Assembly: GCF_001936575.1 (NCBI RefSeq)
Contig: NZ_MSMP01000022.1
Span: 17,425-81,424, forward strand
Origin: Tenacibaculum agarivorans
GTDB taxonomy: Bacteria; Bacteroidota; Bacteroidia; Flavobacteriales; Flavobacteriaceae
Reading direction: 5' to 3'
DNA length: 64,000 nucleotides
A program made the translations under genes and the position numbers. The notes under the pieces are model-generated. The model did not search any database, was not told the DNA's origin, and saw only the letters and a program-made list of their open reading frames with translations. Positions within the stretch are counted from its first letter, which is position 1. Every line of letters begins with the position of its first letter. This document shows, one piece after another, positions 1-9,135 of this stretch.

Positions 1-1
1 T

Positions 2-217
2 TCTGTTACTAAGCATTGGACTATTACTAATAATTACTTTAAGGGAGCTGGATACACCATGTACATCTCTGGTGGAGGATATATCTTAAAAGATAATGTG
101 TTTGCGGGCGACAATACATGGGGTAATTTTAGGTATTATAAAGATGGACGTGATTATGGTGTTTGGAAAAACAATATAGATTTAGATGGTAATGAAATTA
201 AGCCACCAACAAACTAA
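2..217 (+). CDS. C-terminal end of a beta-helix-like protein (5' truncated by window)
   Basis: An open frame runs from base 2 to a TAA at 215-217 and gives 71 residues with no start inside the window. The residues have the short Gly/Asn-rich strand-turn rhythm of right-handed parallel beta-helix proteins (pectate-lyase or NosD-like), for example NNYFKGAGYTMYISGGGYIL. No T9SS sorting domain is present; it ends in KPPTN. A strong hairpin terminator follows within 10 bases. Family membership is inferred only from sequence texture, so an extracellular carbohydrate-related role is possible but unproven. Confidence 0.55.
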   Translation, partial: SVTKHWTITNNYFKGAGYTMYISGGGYILKDNVFAGDNTWGNFRYYKDGRDYGVWKNNIDLDGNEIKPPTN

Positions 218-225
218 ATAAAAAC

Positions 226-264
226 AAAGTGAATCTTGATTTTTAATTTTTCAAGATTCACTTT
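226..264. terminator. Bidirectional hairpin terminator
   Basis: A perfect 13-bp inverted repeat (AAAGTGAATCTTG ... CAAGATTCACTTT) with a T/A-rich loop lies between two convergent genes, the truncated plus-strand gene ending at 217 and phoH ending at 297. It can serve both. Confidence 0.75.
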
Positions 265-296
265 ACTACATTTTAAATAGCTTGTATTTAACTTTT

Positions 297-1250
297 TTAT
301 TCAGTCTCAATACTTTTATAAGCTGTGATAATTTTTTTCACTAATCTGTGACGAATCACATCTTTATCGTCTAAGAAAATTTGGCCTATACCTTTAATAT
401 CTTTTAACGCTAGTAACGCTTCTTTTAAACCAGATACTTGTTTACGAGGTAAATCTATTTGACCAGGATCTCCTGTAATAATAAATTTAGCGTGTTTACC
501 CATACGCGTTAAGAACATTTTCATTTGTGCATGAGTAGTATTCTGTGCTTCATCTAAAATTACGAATGCATTATCTAACGTTCTACCTCGCATAAATGCT
601 AAAGGTGCAATTTGTATTGTTCCGTTCTCTAAATACACTTGAAGTTTTTCAGAAGGAATCATATCTCTTAATGCATCATATAAAGGTTGCATATACGGGT
701 CTAGTTTTTCCTTAAGATCACCTGGTAAGAATCCTAAATTCTCACCTGATTCAACGGCAGGTCTTGTCAAAATAATCCGCCTAACATCTTTCTCTTTCAA
801 TGCTTTAACTGCTAAAGCTACTGCGGTATATGTTTTACCAGTTCCAGCAGGTCCTACGGCAAAAAGTAAATCATTATCTTTCATCAGATTTACTAATTTT
901 CGCTGATTTTCTGTTTGTGGTTTTATCAGCTTACCACTAACACCATGTACTAGAATATCGCTCTTATCTCCAAACTTACGTTCTTCATCTTCCTTTCCGT
1001 TAGAAGTTAAAATACGTTCAATACTATTTTCATCTAATTTATTGTATCTGTTATAATACTTAATTAGACGTTCCAGTCTACTTTCAAACTCATCTAGTAT
1101 TTCAGGATCTCCATAAACTTTAAGTTTATTTCCTCTTGCAACAATTTTAATTTTAGGAAAGTATGTTTTTAATAGTGATATGGTACTGTTTTGGGCTCCA
1201 AAGAATTCATTTGGATTGATCTCTGTTAATTCAATAACTCTTTCGTTCAA
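297..1250 (-). CDS. phoH: PhoH family ATPase
   Basis: This is a PhoH-like P-loop NTPase of 317 residues, the usual length. The Walker A motif GPAGTGKT is at residues 133-140 and Walker B (VILDEAQ) at 230-236. The ~100 N-terminal residues resemble the KH-like/PIN-linker region of bacterial PhoH proteins. The start is TTG: a TAG lies two codons upstream in frame, and the N-terminus LNERVIELTEINPNEFFG-like is typical of the family in Flavobacteria. PhoH proteins are cytoplasmic and associated with RNA metabolism (often near ybeY); the exact substrate is not settled. It is divergent from the SAM hydrolase gene. Confidence 0.93.
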   Translation of the reverse strand: MNERVIELTEINPNEFFGAQNSTISLLKTYFPKIKIVARGNKLKVYGDPEILDEFESRLERLIKYYNRYNKLDENSIERILTSNGKEDEERKFGDKSDILVHGVSGKLIKPQTENQRKLVNLMKDNDLLFAVGPAGTGKTYTAVALAVKALKEKDVRRIILTRPAVESGENLGFLPGDLKEKLDPYMQPLYDALRDMIPSEKLQVYLENGTIQIAPLAFMRGRTLDNAFVILDEAQNTTHAQMKMFLTRMGKHAKFIITGDPGQIDLPRKQVSGLKEALLALKDIKGIGQIFLDDKDVIRHRLVKKIITAYKSIETE

Positions 1251-1307
1251 ATGCTATGTTTTTAATTTTATTATGCTTAAATGTAGTAATTATTTTATTC
1301 ATTTATG

Positions 1308-1315
1308 TAGCTTTG
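1308..1315 (+). promoter_or_regulatory. Putative Bacteroidota -7 element (TAnnTTTG)
   Basis: TAGCTTTG matches the Bacteroidota sigma-ABfr -7 consensus TAnnTTTG. It lies 51 bases upstream of the ATG at 1367 in the phoH/SAM-hydrolase divergent region. I see no clear TTG at -33, so support is from the -7 box only. Confidence 0.4.
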
Positions 1316-1366
1316 CCTTAATTTTCAATAGAGTTTTTCACAAAATAATTAACAATTAATCATCAA

Positions 1367-2224
1367 ATGGCTTTTATTACCTTAACTACAGATTTTGGCA
1401 TTAAAGATCATTTTGTTGGCGCTATAAAAGGAGCCATTTATACTGAATTACCAGAAGCTACTATTGTTGATATTACTCATGAAATTTCTCCTTTTAATAT
1501 TACTGAAACTGCCTACATAGTTAAAAATGCTTACAAGAGCTTTCCTAAAGGTACTATACATATTATTGGTGTAGATTCTGAGTTAAGTGTACATAATAAG
1601 CATATCGCTATTGAATTGGATGATCATTATTTTGTTTGTCCTGATAATGGTGTAATTTCTATGATTGCTTCAGAAGTCAATCCTGCTAAAATTGTAGAAA
1701 TCACTATTCATAATCATATTGAAAGTAGTTTTCCAGTTTTAGATGTGTTTGTAAAAGTTGCTGCTTTTATTGCCAAAGGAGGAAAATTGGATGTGATTGG
1801 AAAAGAGATTCAATCCTATAAGAAAATGATTGAAATACAGCCTAAGGTAAATCAAGATCGTAATTTAATTGTTGGTGGTGTTATTTATATTGATAATTAT
1901 GGTAATGTAATTAGTAATATTAGTAAAAAAGCTTTTGACGATATTGGAAAAGGAAGAAAATTTACCATTACAGCTAGGCGTTATTCATTCTCTAAAATAT
2001 TGAATAAATACAATGAGATTGTAGATTATACATCTGATGATATTCGTCAATTTGATGGTAATAAATTAGCACTATTCAATACTGCTGGGTACTTAGAAAT
2101 TGCCATTTACAGAAGTAATTTAAATACCGTTGGTGGTGCTTCTTCATTGTTAGGTTTACATTATAGAGATACCATTTCTATAGAGTTTCATGACAATCCT
2201 AAACCAGATTTTGTAACTGTTTAA
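1367..2224 (+). CDS. SAM hydroxide adenosyltransferase (DUF62 / SAM hydrolase)
   Basis: 285 residues matching the fluorinase/chlorinase-like superfamily (SAM_HAT). The N-terminus carries the hallmark LTTDFGIKDHFVGAIKG, followed by a DITHEISPF-type motif and a C-terminal beta domain with the NYGNVISNI segment. Non-halogenating members hydrolyse S-adenosylmethionine to adenosine and methionine using an activated water. The protein is cytoplasmic, with no signal peptide. It is first in a plus-strand run with a monooxygenase-fold protein (9-bp gap) and gldFG. I recall this order from other Flavobacteriaceae. Confidence 0.9.
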   Translation: MAFITLTTDFGIKDHFVGAIKGAIYTELPEATIVDITHEISPFNITETAYIVKNAYKSFPKGTIHIIGVDSELSVHNKHIAIELDDHYFVCPDNGVISMIASEVNPAKIVEITIHNHIESSFPVLDVFVKVAAFIAKGGKLDVIGKEIQSYKKMIEIQPKVNQDRNLIVGGVIYIDNYGNVISNISKKAFDDIGKGRKFTITARRYSFSKILNKYNEIVDYTSDDIRQFDGNKLALFNTAGYLEIAIYRSNLNTVGGASSLLGLHYRDTISIEFHDNPKPDFVTV

Positions 2225-2233
2225 TCCTATACT

Positions 2234-2530
2234 ATGTTTGTACGTATTGTAAAAATGAGTTTTCAGCCTGAAAAAATTGAAACTTTCTTAGCTAATTTTG
2301 ATCAAAAAAAAGAATTCATACGAAACTTTCCTGGTTGTCGTTTATTAGAATTGTATAGAGATAAAACAAATCCTAATATTTTTTTCACCTATAGCTATTG
2401 GGAAGATGAACAAGATTTAGAGAATTATCGAAATTCTGAACTTTTTAAAGGGATTTGGGCTGAAACTAAAGTCTTTTTTAACGATAAACCACTTGCTTGG
2501 AGTGTTGATAAAGTTGTAAGTTTGGACTGA
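2234..2530 (+). CDS. Antibiotic biosynthesis monooxygenase (ABM) domain protein
   Basis: A 98-residue single-domain ABM-fold protein (dimeric alpha/beta barrel, YgiN-like). The pattern is typical: an N-terminal FVRIVKMSFQPEKIE strand-helix, a central GCRLLELYRD, and FTYSYWEDEQDLENYRNSELFKG-like Trp/Tyr content. Members act as small cofactor-independent quinol monooxygenases or haem-degrading enzymes; the substrate cannot be told from sequence. It is translationally close to the SAM hydrolase and 50 bp from gldF. Confidence 0.85.
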   Translation: MFVRIVKMSFQPEKIETFLANFDQKKEFIRNFPGCRLLELYRDKTNPNIFFTYSYWEDEQDLENYRNSELFKGIWAETKVFFNDKPLAWSVDKVVSLD

Positions 2531-2580
2531 GAAGTTGGAAGTGAATATTAATTATTAAATTATCTCAAAAAAATAAATAT

Positions 2581-3300
2581 TTGAAATCTATTTTAAAAAA
2601 AGAACTCAATTCATTTTTTGGATCTCCAATAGCGTATTTAGTTATTGGAGTATTCTTATTAGTAAACGGACTATTTTTATGGGTATTTAAAGATAATTTT
2701 AATATTTTAAATGCAGGTTATGCTGATTTAAATTCATTTTTTTATCTGGCACCATGGCTATTCTTATTTTTAGTTCCTGCTATTACTATGAAAAGTTTTG
2801 CTGATGAGTTTCATATTGGAACTATAGAAATTTTAAAAACTAAACCAATCACCAATTGGCAAATTGTAGTGGGTAAGTTTTTAGCTTGTTTACTTTTAAT
2901 TGTAATTGCTTTACTCCCAACTTTAACTTATGTATATACTATAAAGGAATTAGGGAATCCTAAAGGTAATTTAGATACTGGTAGTTTATTGGGGGCTTAT
3001 TTTGGGTTACTTTTTTTAGCCTCATCTTATACTGCCATAGGATTATTTACTTCTACCCTATCTAAAAACCAAATTGTAGCTTTTATCTTAGGAATTGTAA
3101 TTTCTTTTTTTATGTTTTATGGCTTTGATGCCATAGCAGATTTACTAACTAACTCTAACTATTATGTTCGTTATTTTGGATTTAATGAACATTTCAAAAG
3201 TATCAGTAGAGGCGTTATTGATACTCGAGATTTAGTGTATTTTGTGTCTATTACTTTCCTTTTTTTATTCATCACTAAAACACGCTTAGAAAATGAATAA
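2581..3300 (+). CDS. gldF: Gliding motility ABC transporter permease GldF
   Basis: 239 residues with about six hydrophobic segments, an N-terminal KSILKKELNSFFGSPIAYLV and a central MKSFADEFHIGTIEILKTKP. These match the ABC-2 permease family member GldF. With GldA (ATPase, not in this window) and GldG it forms an inner-membrane ABC transporter needed for gliding in some flavobacteria and absent in other gliders. The start is TTG; no in-frame ATG is near the N-terminus. The 3' end overlaps gldG by 8 bp, indicating translational coupling. Confidence 0.95.
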   Translation: MKSILKKELNSFFGSPIAYLVIGVFLLVNGLFLWVFKDNFNILNAGYADLNSFFYLAPWLFLFLVPAITMKSFADEFHIGTIEILKTKPITNWQIVVGKFLACLLLIVIALLPTLTYVYTIKELGNPKGNLDTGSLLGAYFGLLFLASSYTAIGLFTSTLSKNQIVAFILGIVISFFMFYGFDAIADLLTNSNYYVRYFGFNEHFKSISRGVIDTRDLVYFVSITFLFLFITKTRLENE

Positions 3301-4933
3301 AAACATTAAAAATATCAGTTTTGTACTTATAGGAGTTTTACTTGTAAATTTTGCAAGTACTTCCTTTTTTAAACGTTTTGATTTAACTCAAGATCAACGA
3401 TATACTTTATCTAAAATCACCTCAGATTTAGTAAATAATCTCGAACAAGATTTAATCATCAATGTATATTTGGAGGGAGACTTTCCTACAGAATTTCAAC
3501 GTTTACAGATTGAAACACGTCAATTCTTAGAAGAATTAGAAGCTAAAAATAACAATGTTCGTTTCCGATTTGTCAATCCTGATGGAATCCGAGAAGAATT
3601 AATTAAAAATGGCATGATGCCAAGTCAATTGAGCGTTGAAGAAGATGGAAAACTTTCTGAGGCTATCATTTTCCCTTGGGCTGAGCTATTTTATGGTGAA
3701 AAAATGCAAATAGTTTCATTATTACCTAATAGCATGGCATCTTCACAAGAAGAGCAATTGCAAAATGCAATTGCGGCTATTGAACATTCTTTTGCAAACG
3801 GTATACAATTAATCACTCAAACGGATCAAAAGAAAATAGCGGTATTGTCAGGAAATGGTGAGTTAGAAGATTTAAAATTATTTAGTTTTTTGAGCGAATT
3901 AGGTAAAAAATATCGCTTGGCTAAGTTCACTTTAGATTCTGTGGAAAACACACCTGATAAAACCTTACAACAATTACAAAAATTTGATCTTTCCATAATT
4001 GCTAAACCTACTAAAAAATTCACTTCAAAGGAAAAACTAGTTTTAGACCAGTATATCATGAATGGTGGAAAGACATTGTGGATGATTGATAACTTGAGTG
4101 CTGATACAGATAGCTTATACAATGAAGGAAAAATGTTAGCTTTTCCTAGAGATTTAAATTTAACTGATTTATTATTTAGTTATGGAGTGCGTATTAACAA
4201 TAAATTAGTGCAGGATTTATATGCATCTAAACTCACACTTGCTGCTGGTATGGTTGGGAATCAACCTCAATTTGAAAGTTTCAATTGGTTTTATCACCCT
4301 TTAGCTGCTGGAAATCCAAATCATCCAATTACTAAAAATATTTTACCTGTTAGGTTACAGTTTACCACTCAAATTGATACACTAAAGAAAAATATTAAGA
4401 AGACTCCTTTATTGATTAGTTCTGTATTAACAAAACTTTCAGGTACTCCTAAAATCATTGAATTGGAAAGTGTAACTAAGGAGCCTTCTCAAGAAGAATA
4501 CGCTGCAGGAAATCAATTATTAGCTGTATTATTAGAAGGTGAATTTGAATCTGCCTATGAGAATAGAATAAAACCTTTTGATTTTAAAACCTATCAAAAA
4601 AAATCAACTTCAAATAAAATGGTTGTCATTGCTGATGGTGATATTGGAAAAAATCAATTAGTTAAAGGGAAACCTTATGATTTATCAGTAGATAAATGGA
4701 CACAACAACGTTTTGGAAATAAAGATTTCTTAGTCAACACTGTGGATTATCTTTTAGATGATAATGGATTGATTCAACTAAAAAATAAATCAATTCAACT
4801 TCGTGTCTTAGATAAGAAAAAAGCCTATAGTGAACGAAAATTCTGGCAAGTGTTTAATATTGCTTTACCTCTACTTCTATTATTAGTTTTTGGACTAGGC
4901 TTCAACTTTTGGAGAAAAAAGAAATACCAATAA
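3293..4933 (+). CDS. gldG: Gliding motility ABC transporter auxiliary protein GldG
   Basis: 546 residues. There is one N-terminal membrane segment (about 7-24), a large periplasmic domain, and a C-terminal membrane helix (about 522-540) followed by WRKKKYQ. This is the layout of GldG / ABC_transp_aux proteins. The ATG lies inside the last codons of gldF, so the two subunits are co-translated. GldG partners GldF and GldA in the gliding-associated exporter. Full length, with no sign of decay. In many relatives dnaN follows; here a hypothetical gene does. Confidence 0.94.
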   Translation: MNKNIKNISFVLIGVLLVNFASTSFFKRFDLTQDQRYTLSKITSDLVNNLEQDLIINVYLEGDFPTEFQRLQIETRQFLEELEAKNNNVRFRFVNPDGIREELIKNGMMPSQLSVEEDGKLSEAIIFPWAELFYGEKMQIVSLLPNSMASSQEEQLQNAIAAIEHSFANGIQLITQTDQKKIAVLSGNGELEDLKLFSFLSELGKKYRLAKFTLDSVENTPDKTLQQLQKFDLSIIAKPTKKFTSKEKLVLDQYIMNGGKTLWMIDNLSADTDSLYNEGKMLAFPRDLNLTDLLFSYGVRINNKLVQDLYASKLTLAAGMVGNQPQFESFNWFYHPLAAGNPNHPITKNILPVRLQFTTQIDTLKKNIKKTPLLISSVLTKLSGTPKIIELESVTKEPSQEEYAAGNQLLAVLLEGEFESAYENRIKPFDFKTYQKKSTSNKMVVIADGDIGKNQLVKGKPYDLSVDKWTQQRFGNKDFLVNTVDYLLDDNGLIQLKNKSIQLRVLDKKKAYSERKFWQVFNIALPLLLLLVFGLGFNFWRKKKYQ

Positions 4934-5049
4934 ATCAGTAATCTGTTATCAATAAGCAGTGATCAATATTAAATAACTAGAGAATTTATATGCTATCATT
5001 AATCAGTTTGTAGACTAACAAAACGAATTTAAAAAACACGAAATTAATC

Positions 5050-5574
5050 ATGAAAATCGGATTTGATAATATTTATGATCAAATAGTTCCAATGGAAAAA
5101 TTCCGATTGAAATGGCGATTTACAGAAAAGAAGTATGATATTTTACCCCAAATACATCTCGAACAATTAAAACCTCTAAATAAAAAAGCATCGAAGTTTA
5201 TTTGGGATTTTATTTCAAACTCAAGAATGCATAATGAAACTCCTTTTAAGAAGGATTTTTTCAACACAATAGATAAAGTAAAAATTTTAGATTCAAACAA
5301 AAAAGAGATAAAAAAATGGCTTTACCAAAGAGGATTACCTTTTGAAAAGGAGGTTTTTCTTTCTTGGCAATCAGAAGATGCTATGATAGTTCCTTGGAAA
5401 TTACTAATAAAATATTTTGATAGTTTTTACTACGGTTCTTCAGATGACTTAACAATAATTGACCAAAGTTTAAATTGGGCAGTTTTGTTTTATCACGAAG
5501 ATGAAATATACTTTGGGACTAATAAAGGACTTGTACCAAATGAAACTTTTGAAAATTTAAATTTCATTAGGTAA
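5050..5574 (+). CDS. Hypothetical protein, possibly DUF2947-like
   Basis: 174 residues, soluble, with no signal peptide. It is rich in Trp and aromatics (LKWRF, FIWDF, SLNWAVLFYHEDEIYFG). The opening KFRLKWRF-x-EKKYDILP and the closing Asp-rich strand followed by W-x-LFYHEDE resemble DUF2947 proteins, but I cannot confirm this without a profile search. It stands alone: about 115 bp from gldG, then a converging lipoprotein gene. Function unknown. Confidence 0.6.
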   Translation: MKIGFDNIYDQIVPMEKFRLKWRFTEKKYDILPQIHLEQLKPLNKKASKFIWDFISNSRMHNETPFKKDFFNTIDKVKILDSNKKEIKKWLYQRGLPFEKEVFLSWQSEDAMIVPWKLLIKYFDSFYYGSSDDLTIIDQSLNWAVLFYHEDEIYFGTNKGLVPNETFENLNFIR

Positions 5575-5659
5575 AATAAATTGAAATAAAAATAAACTGT
5601 ACAAATGAGCTTGTATCATTATGAGCTAAAATTCATAACAGACCACTGTGCAAATCGTT

Positions 5660-6109
5660 TTATTCTACAAGAATTTTATAAATTCCATTTTGAGAGTCTA
5701 ATTCAAATTCAGATTCTCCAATTGTTATTTCGTTATATTCTGTATAACTACAACAATCTCCCATTTTTCTTTCAGCATCAACATACAAATCAAAGATATG
5801 ATTCCCCGAAATATTGATTTTCAGGTCTGTGACTCCTGTTTTCCAACCAATAGAACTCATTTCAATCAGATTATTATTGTCCTCAGAAATAAATGTGAAT
5901 TCTATTGATTCATTATTATTCAAGTTGTTAGTTATTTCTATATTTTCAGATTGATAAGTTCCATTAGTAAATAGGTTTTCTCCACTTATTTTGTTTACAA
6001 TCTCAAATTGAAAACTCTGAGGTGGTGTAAAACATTCATCACAATCCTTATTACCACAACTTTGGAAAATTATAGTAAATAGTATTAAAATTAAATTTAC
6101 TTTTTTCAT
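5660..6109 (-). CDS. Small lipoprotein, hypothetical
   Basis: About 149 residues from the ATG at 6109. That start puts MKKVNLILILFTIIFQSCGN directly at a lipoprotein signal peptide with the Cys at the +1 lipobox position (QSC-G). A start six codons upstream is possible but adds charged residues before the signal. The mature protein has Cys-rich patches (NKDCDEC; GDCCSY) and a beta-rich pattern ending FELDSQNGIYKILVE. It is probably an outer-membrane or periplasmic lipoprotein. No family recognised. Confidence 0.7.
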   Translation of the reverse strand: MKKVNLILILFTIIFQSCGNKDCDECFTPPQSFQFEIVNKISGENLFTNGTYQSENIEITNNLNNNESIEFTFISEDNNNLIEMSSIGWKTGVTDLKINISGNHIFDLYVDAERKMGDCCSYTEYNEITIGESEFELDSQNGIYKILVE

Positions 6110-6206
6110 TTGTAACATTTTTATCAATTAGATATAATTTCTCTCAAAAGGTTACTTTTAAATGCTTACTAACTAATAATGATTACCGACATTTTAAAAC
6201 TGAGAA

Positions 6207-6869
6207 TCAGCATCCTTCATCACAACAGTTATCATCTTTCACCAATTTACAAGTAGCCACGGCTAATAATGCTCCTATTACTGGTGCAACCATATATAGC
6301 CAAAGGTGTTCAAAATGACCTGACACTAATGCTGGTGCTAGTGAACGTGCAGGATTCATAGAAGCTTTTGTTATTGGTCCTGCAAACATAGCTTCAAGTA
6401 ATACTACTCCTCCTATTGCAATTCCAGCCATCACGCCTACTTCTTTACTACCAGTAGAAACATTAATTATAGTTACCATTAAGAAAAATGTAAGTAATAG
6501 TTCTAAAACAAAAGCGCGCATAGCATCGGTTGAAGGAATGGTTGCTCCATAAAATTCACTATTAGGAAATAAAAACCATAAAACTAAACTTGCAAAAACA
6601 GCACCCAAAACTTGAGCTATAATATATTTAGGTACTTCTTTCCAAGGAAACTTTTTAGCATAGGCAAAAGATATCGATACAGCAGGATTAAAATGTGCTC
6701 CAGAGATTTCACCAAAAGCATAAATCATTGCCATTACTATCAATCCCCATGTAATTGCTACACCTATATGACCTATAGCTCCGTTAGTTACTTCGTTAAT
6801 TGTCATAGCACCTGTACCGCAAAAAATAAGTGCAAAAGTTCCTACAAATTCAGATATATATTTTTTCAT
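6207..6869 (-). CDS. aqpZ: MIP family aquaporin
   Basis: 220 residues, six membrane helices, with both aquaporin signature loops: HFNPAVS (NPA at 61-63) and SMNPARS (NPA at 172-174, R175 of the selectivity filter). It is a water-channel type (AqpZ-like) rather than an aquaglyceroporin by length. The unusual feature is a cytoplasmic C-terminus ending DDNCCDEGC, three cysteines in six residues, which could bind metal or be redox-active (inference). Single gene divergent from the DUF2911 gene. Confidence 0.92.
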   Translation of the reverse strand: MKKYISEFVGTFALIFCGTGAMTINEVTNGAIGHIGVAITWGLIVMAMIYAFGEISGAHFNPAVSISFAYAKKFPWKEVPKYIIAQVLGAVFASLVLWFLFPNSEFYGATIPSTDAMRAFVLELLLTFFLMVTIINVSTGSKEVGVMAGIAIGGVVLLEAMFAGPITKASMNPARSLAPALVSGHFEHLWLYMVAPVIGALLAVATCKLVKDDNCCDEGC

Positions 6870-6967
6870 GCTTGCAAAGATACAATCTGCTATTTTAAGT
6901 TTTTGTTAACATTAATAACTTCTTTTCGCCGTAATTTTATACAAACTAAATCAATTATAATTATATC

Positions 6968-7813
6968 ATGAAAAAAGTAATTTTAGCTTTAATTGTTGCT
7001 GCATTTTCTTTTTCTTCTAATGCACAATTAAAGACACCTCAACCTAGTCCTTCATCTAAATTAGAGCAAAAAGTAGGATTAACTGATGTTACCGTAGAAT
7101 ACTCTAGACCAGGAGTTAAGGGGAGAAAGGTTTTTGGTGACTTAGTACCATTTGGAGAATTATGGAGAACAGGAGCAAATAAAAATACAATGATCACTTT
7201 TAGCGAAGATGTCACTATAGATGGTAAGACGTTAAAGAAAGGATCATATGCTATTTTTACTAAGCCTAGCGCTTCTTCTTGGGAAGTTATTTTCTACAGT
7301 GATACTAACAACTGGGGAACTCCGAGAAAATGGGATGATTCTAAAGTAGCTTTAACTACTACTGCTAAAGTTCAAAAAATGCCTATGCTTATTGAAACAT
7401 TCACTATCACTATTGATGATGTTATGAATGGTTCTGCTGTTTTAGGAATTTTATGGGAAAACTCTTATGCTGGAATTAAATTTGAAGTTCCTACAGACAA
7501 AGCTGTAGTAGCTAGTATTGATAAGGTAATGGCTGGTCCTGCTGCTAATGATTATTACAGTGCTGCTTCTTACTATTTAGCAGAAGGTAAGGATATCAAA
7601 AAAGCTGTTGAGTGGATTGATAAAGCTGTAGATATGACTAAAGACCAACCTCGTTTTTGGTTTTTACGTAAACAATCTTTAATTCACGCTAAAGCTGGAA
7701 ACAAAAAAGGAGCTATTAAGGCTGCTAAAGCATCTTTAATGCATGCTGAAAAAGCAAATAATGCTGACTACGTTAAAATGAACAAAGATTCTCTGAAGGA
7801 GTGGGGAGCTTAG
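6968..7813 (+). CDS. DUF2911 domain protein, secreted
   Basis: 281 residues with a clear Sec signal peptide (MKKVILALIVAAFSFSSNAQ). The DUF2911 domain covers about 25-165, including the characteristic VTVEYSRPGVKGRKVFG, LVPFGELWRTGANKNT and KKGSYAIFTKP segments. The C-terminal ~90 residues are alpha-helical with a TPR-like pattern (AASYYLAEGKDIKKAVEWID). DUF2911 proteins are common periplasmic proteins of Bacteroidota with no assigned activity. A strong terminator follows directly. Confidence 0.88.
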   Translation: MKKVILALIVAAFSFSSNAQLKTPQPSPSSKLEQKVGLTDVTVEYSRPGVKGRKVFGDLVPFGELWRTGANKNTMITFSEDVTIDGKTLKKGSYAIFTKPSASSWEVIFYSDTNNWGTPRKWDDSKVALTTTAKVQKMPMLIETFTITIDDVMNGSAVLGILWENSYAGIKFEVPTDKAVVASIDKVMAGPAANDYYSAASYYLAEGKDIKKAVEWIDKAVDMTKDQPRFWFLRKQSLIHAKAGNKKGAIKAAKASLMHAEKANNADYVKMNKDSLKEWGA

Positions 7814-7837
7814 TATATTAAATTAAATTAAAAGTGT

Positions 7838-7874
7838 AAACTCGAATCATAAGTTATGATTCGAGTTTTTTATT
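7838..7874 (+). terminator. Rho-independent terminator of the DUF2911 gene
   Basis: The inverted repeat AAACTCGAATCAT ... ATGATTCGAGTTT has a 4-5 base loop, is followed by a T-run, and starts 25 bases after the stop codon. Confidence 0.85.
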
Positions 7875-7971
7875 ACAAGCATATCTCTAAAAAATATTTA
7901 TTCTTTTTTAAATATGCAGATTACATTCTATTAACATCTTAAAGCTAATTTTATGTGTAATTACACTAATT

Positions 7972-8667
7972 ATGAAAGCTTTACAATTCACTTTATTTAT
8001 CCTTTTTATTAGCCATTTTCAAGCTCTTTATACTCAAACAATATGGAATGGTCCTAAAACTACGTTTACAAAAAACAATTTTTCTGACTGGACTTTAGTA
8101 GACAATCAAGATAGAATATCTGATAAAGTATGGCTTACGAGGCAAAGTCTTAGAGGAATTTTTAATTTCTTCTCTGAATCAAGATATATTGATACTAGTC
8201 CAGCAGATACAGAATGGGCTTTTGGTACTACAGATGATATTGCTACATTGACTTTTGATACTTGGTTTAAAACGCATGATAAAAATCCTGAAGGCACAAT
8301 TAATAAAAATATGGTACTACATCTAATTTCTGATGATATTTATATAGATATTAAATTTTTATCATGGACAAGTAGAGATAATGGAGGTGGTTTTTCTTAT
8401 GAAAGATCTACTCAAGCTGTATTAAGCACAGAAGAATTCTTCTCTAATGAAGGTATCAAATTATCTCCAAATCCATTTCAAGAACGTTTTAATATTTCAG
8501 GAATAAAAGAACCTGTAAAATACGAAATCATAGATTTGAAAGGTTCTGTAGTAATAAATGGTATACTAAAACATAACTCTACTATTTATACTCATACCTT
8601 AAGTACAGGTTTGTATTTTCTAAAAATAAAAGGTTATAAAGGATCCTTTAAACTAATAAAAAAATAA
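7972..8667 (+). CDS. Small secreted protein with T9SS type A sorting domain
   Basis: 231 residues: signal peptide (about 1-22, ending ALYTQ), a ~125-residue beta-rich domain opening QTIWNGPKTTFTKNNFSDWT, and a C-terminal sorting domain (about 160-231). The sorting domain runs from IKLSPNPFQERFNI through LSTGLYFLKIKG to a Lys-rich end FKLIKK. The N-terminal domain recurs in Bacteroidota secreted proteins but I cannot name it. The CTD sends the protein through the type IX secretion system for surface attachment or release. It appears monocistronic. Confidence 0.85.
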   Translation: MKALQFTLFILFISHFQALYTQTIWNGPKTTFTKNNFSDWTLVDNQDRISDKVWLTRQSLRGIFNFFSESRYIDTSPADTEWAFGTTDDIATLTFDTWFKTHDKNPEGTINKNMVLHLISDDIYIDIKFLSWTSRDNGGGFSYERSTQAVLSTEEFFSNEGIKLSPNPFQERFNISGIKEPVKYEIIDLKGSVVINGILKHNSTIYTHTLSTGLYFLKIKGYKGSFKLIKK

Positions 8668-9135
8668 ACTTGCAATTTAAAGTGAATTCACAATAAGCGC
8701 ATACAGTCTATAAAGGTTAATTAAGTTTTCTTAATTAGAATGCAATTAACATTCACATCAAGTTATCACTTTCTGACAGATTAACTCCTTTACAAGAAGG
8801 ATCAATTTAATATAGAAAGCCAATAACCATAAAGACAAAACTATAGTAAAATTCTTTTATTCAGAGTTTTACCCCACACCTCTTCTACTTTATTTTAACT
8901 TTAAAACTTCTAAAAAATGGCTGAAAACAGGGGTAAATAAGTCTCTTTTTCCAAGTAATTTTATTGAAGAAAATTAAAGATAACGTTACTATTAGAAACT
9001 TTAGAGTCTTTGCTAATATCTATAATATTATGTTAGAGGGATGAAAGGTTACTGTTAACATTAATTCTTTACAATAACGTTTTGTATCGTACCAAAGTAA
9101 AATTGAATTTAAAATAATCGAAAACAGAAATCTAA
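8668..9135. other. 468-bp intergenic region, no gene seen
   Basis: Both strands are dense in stops. There is a small AT hairpin (TAATTAAG-TTTT-CTTAATTA, 8718-8737) and a separated inverted repeat TTTACCCC (8868-8875) ... GGGGTAAA (8930-8937). The latter could be a regulatory pair for the YciI gene or mark an unrecognised RNA; I found no ORF longer than about 40 codons. Confidence 0.5.

Noticed and set aside
5605..5817. Plus-strand 70-codon ORF opposite the lipoprotein gene
   Set aside because: It overlaps the 3' part of the minus-strand lipoprotein gene, has low-complexity aromatic content and no signal or domain. The lipoprotein has a clear lipobox and better composition.
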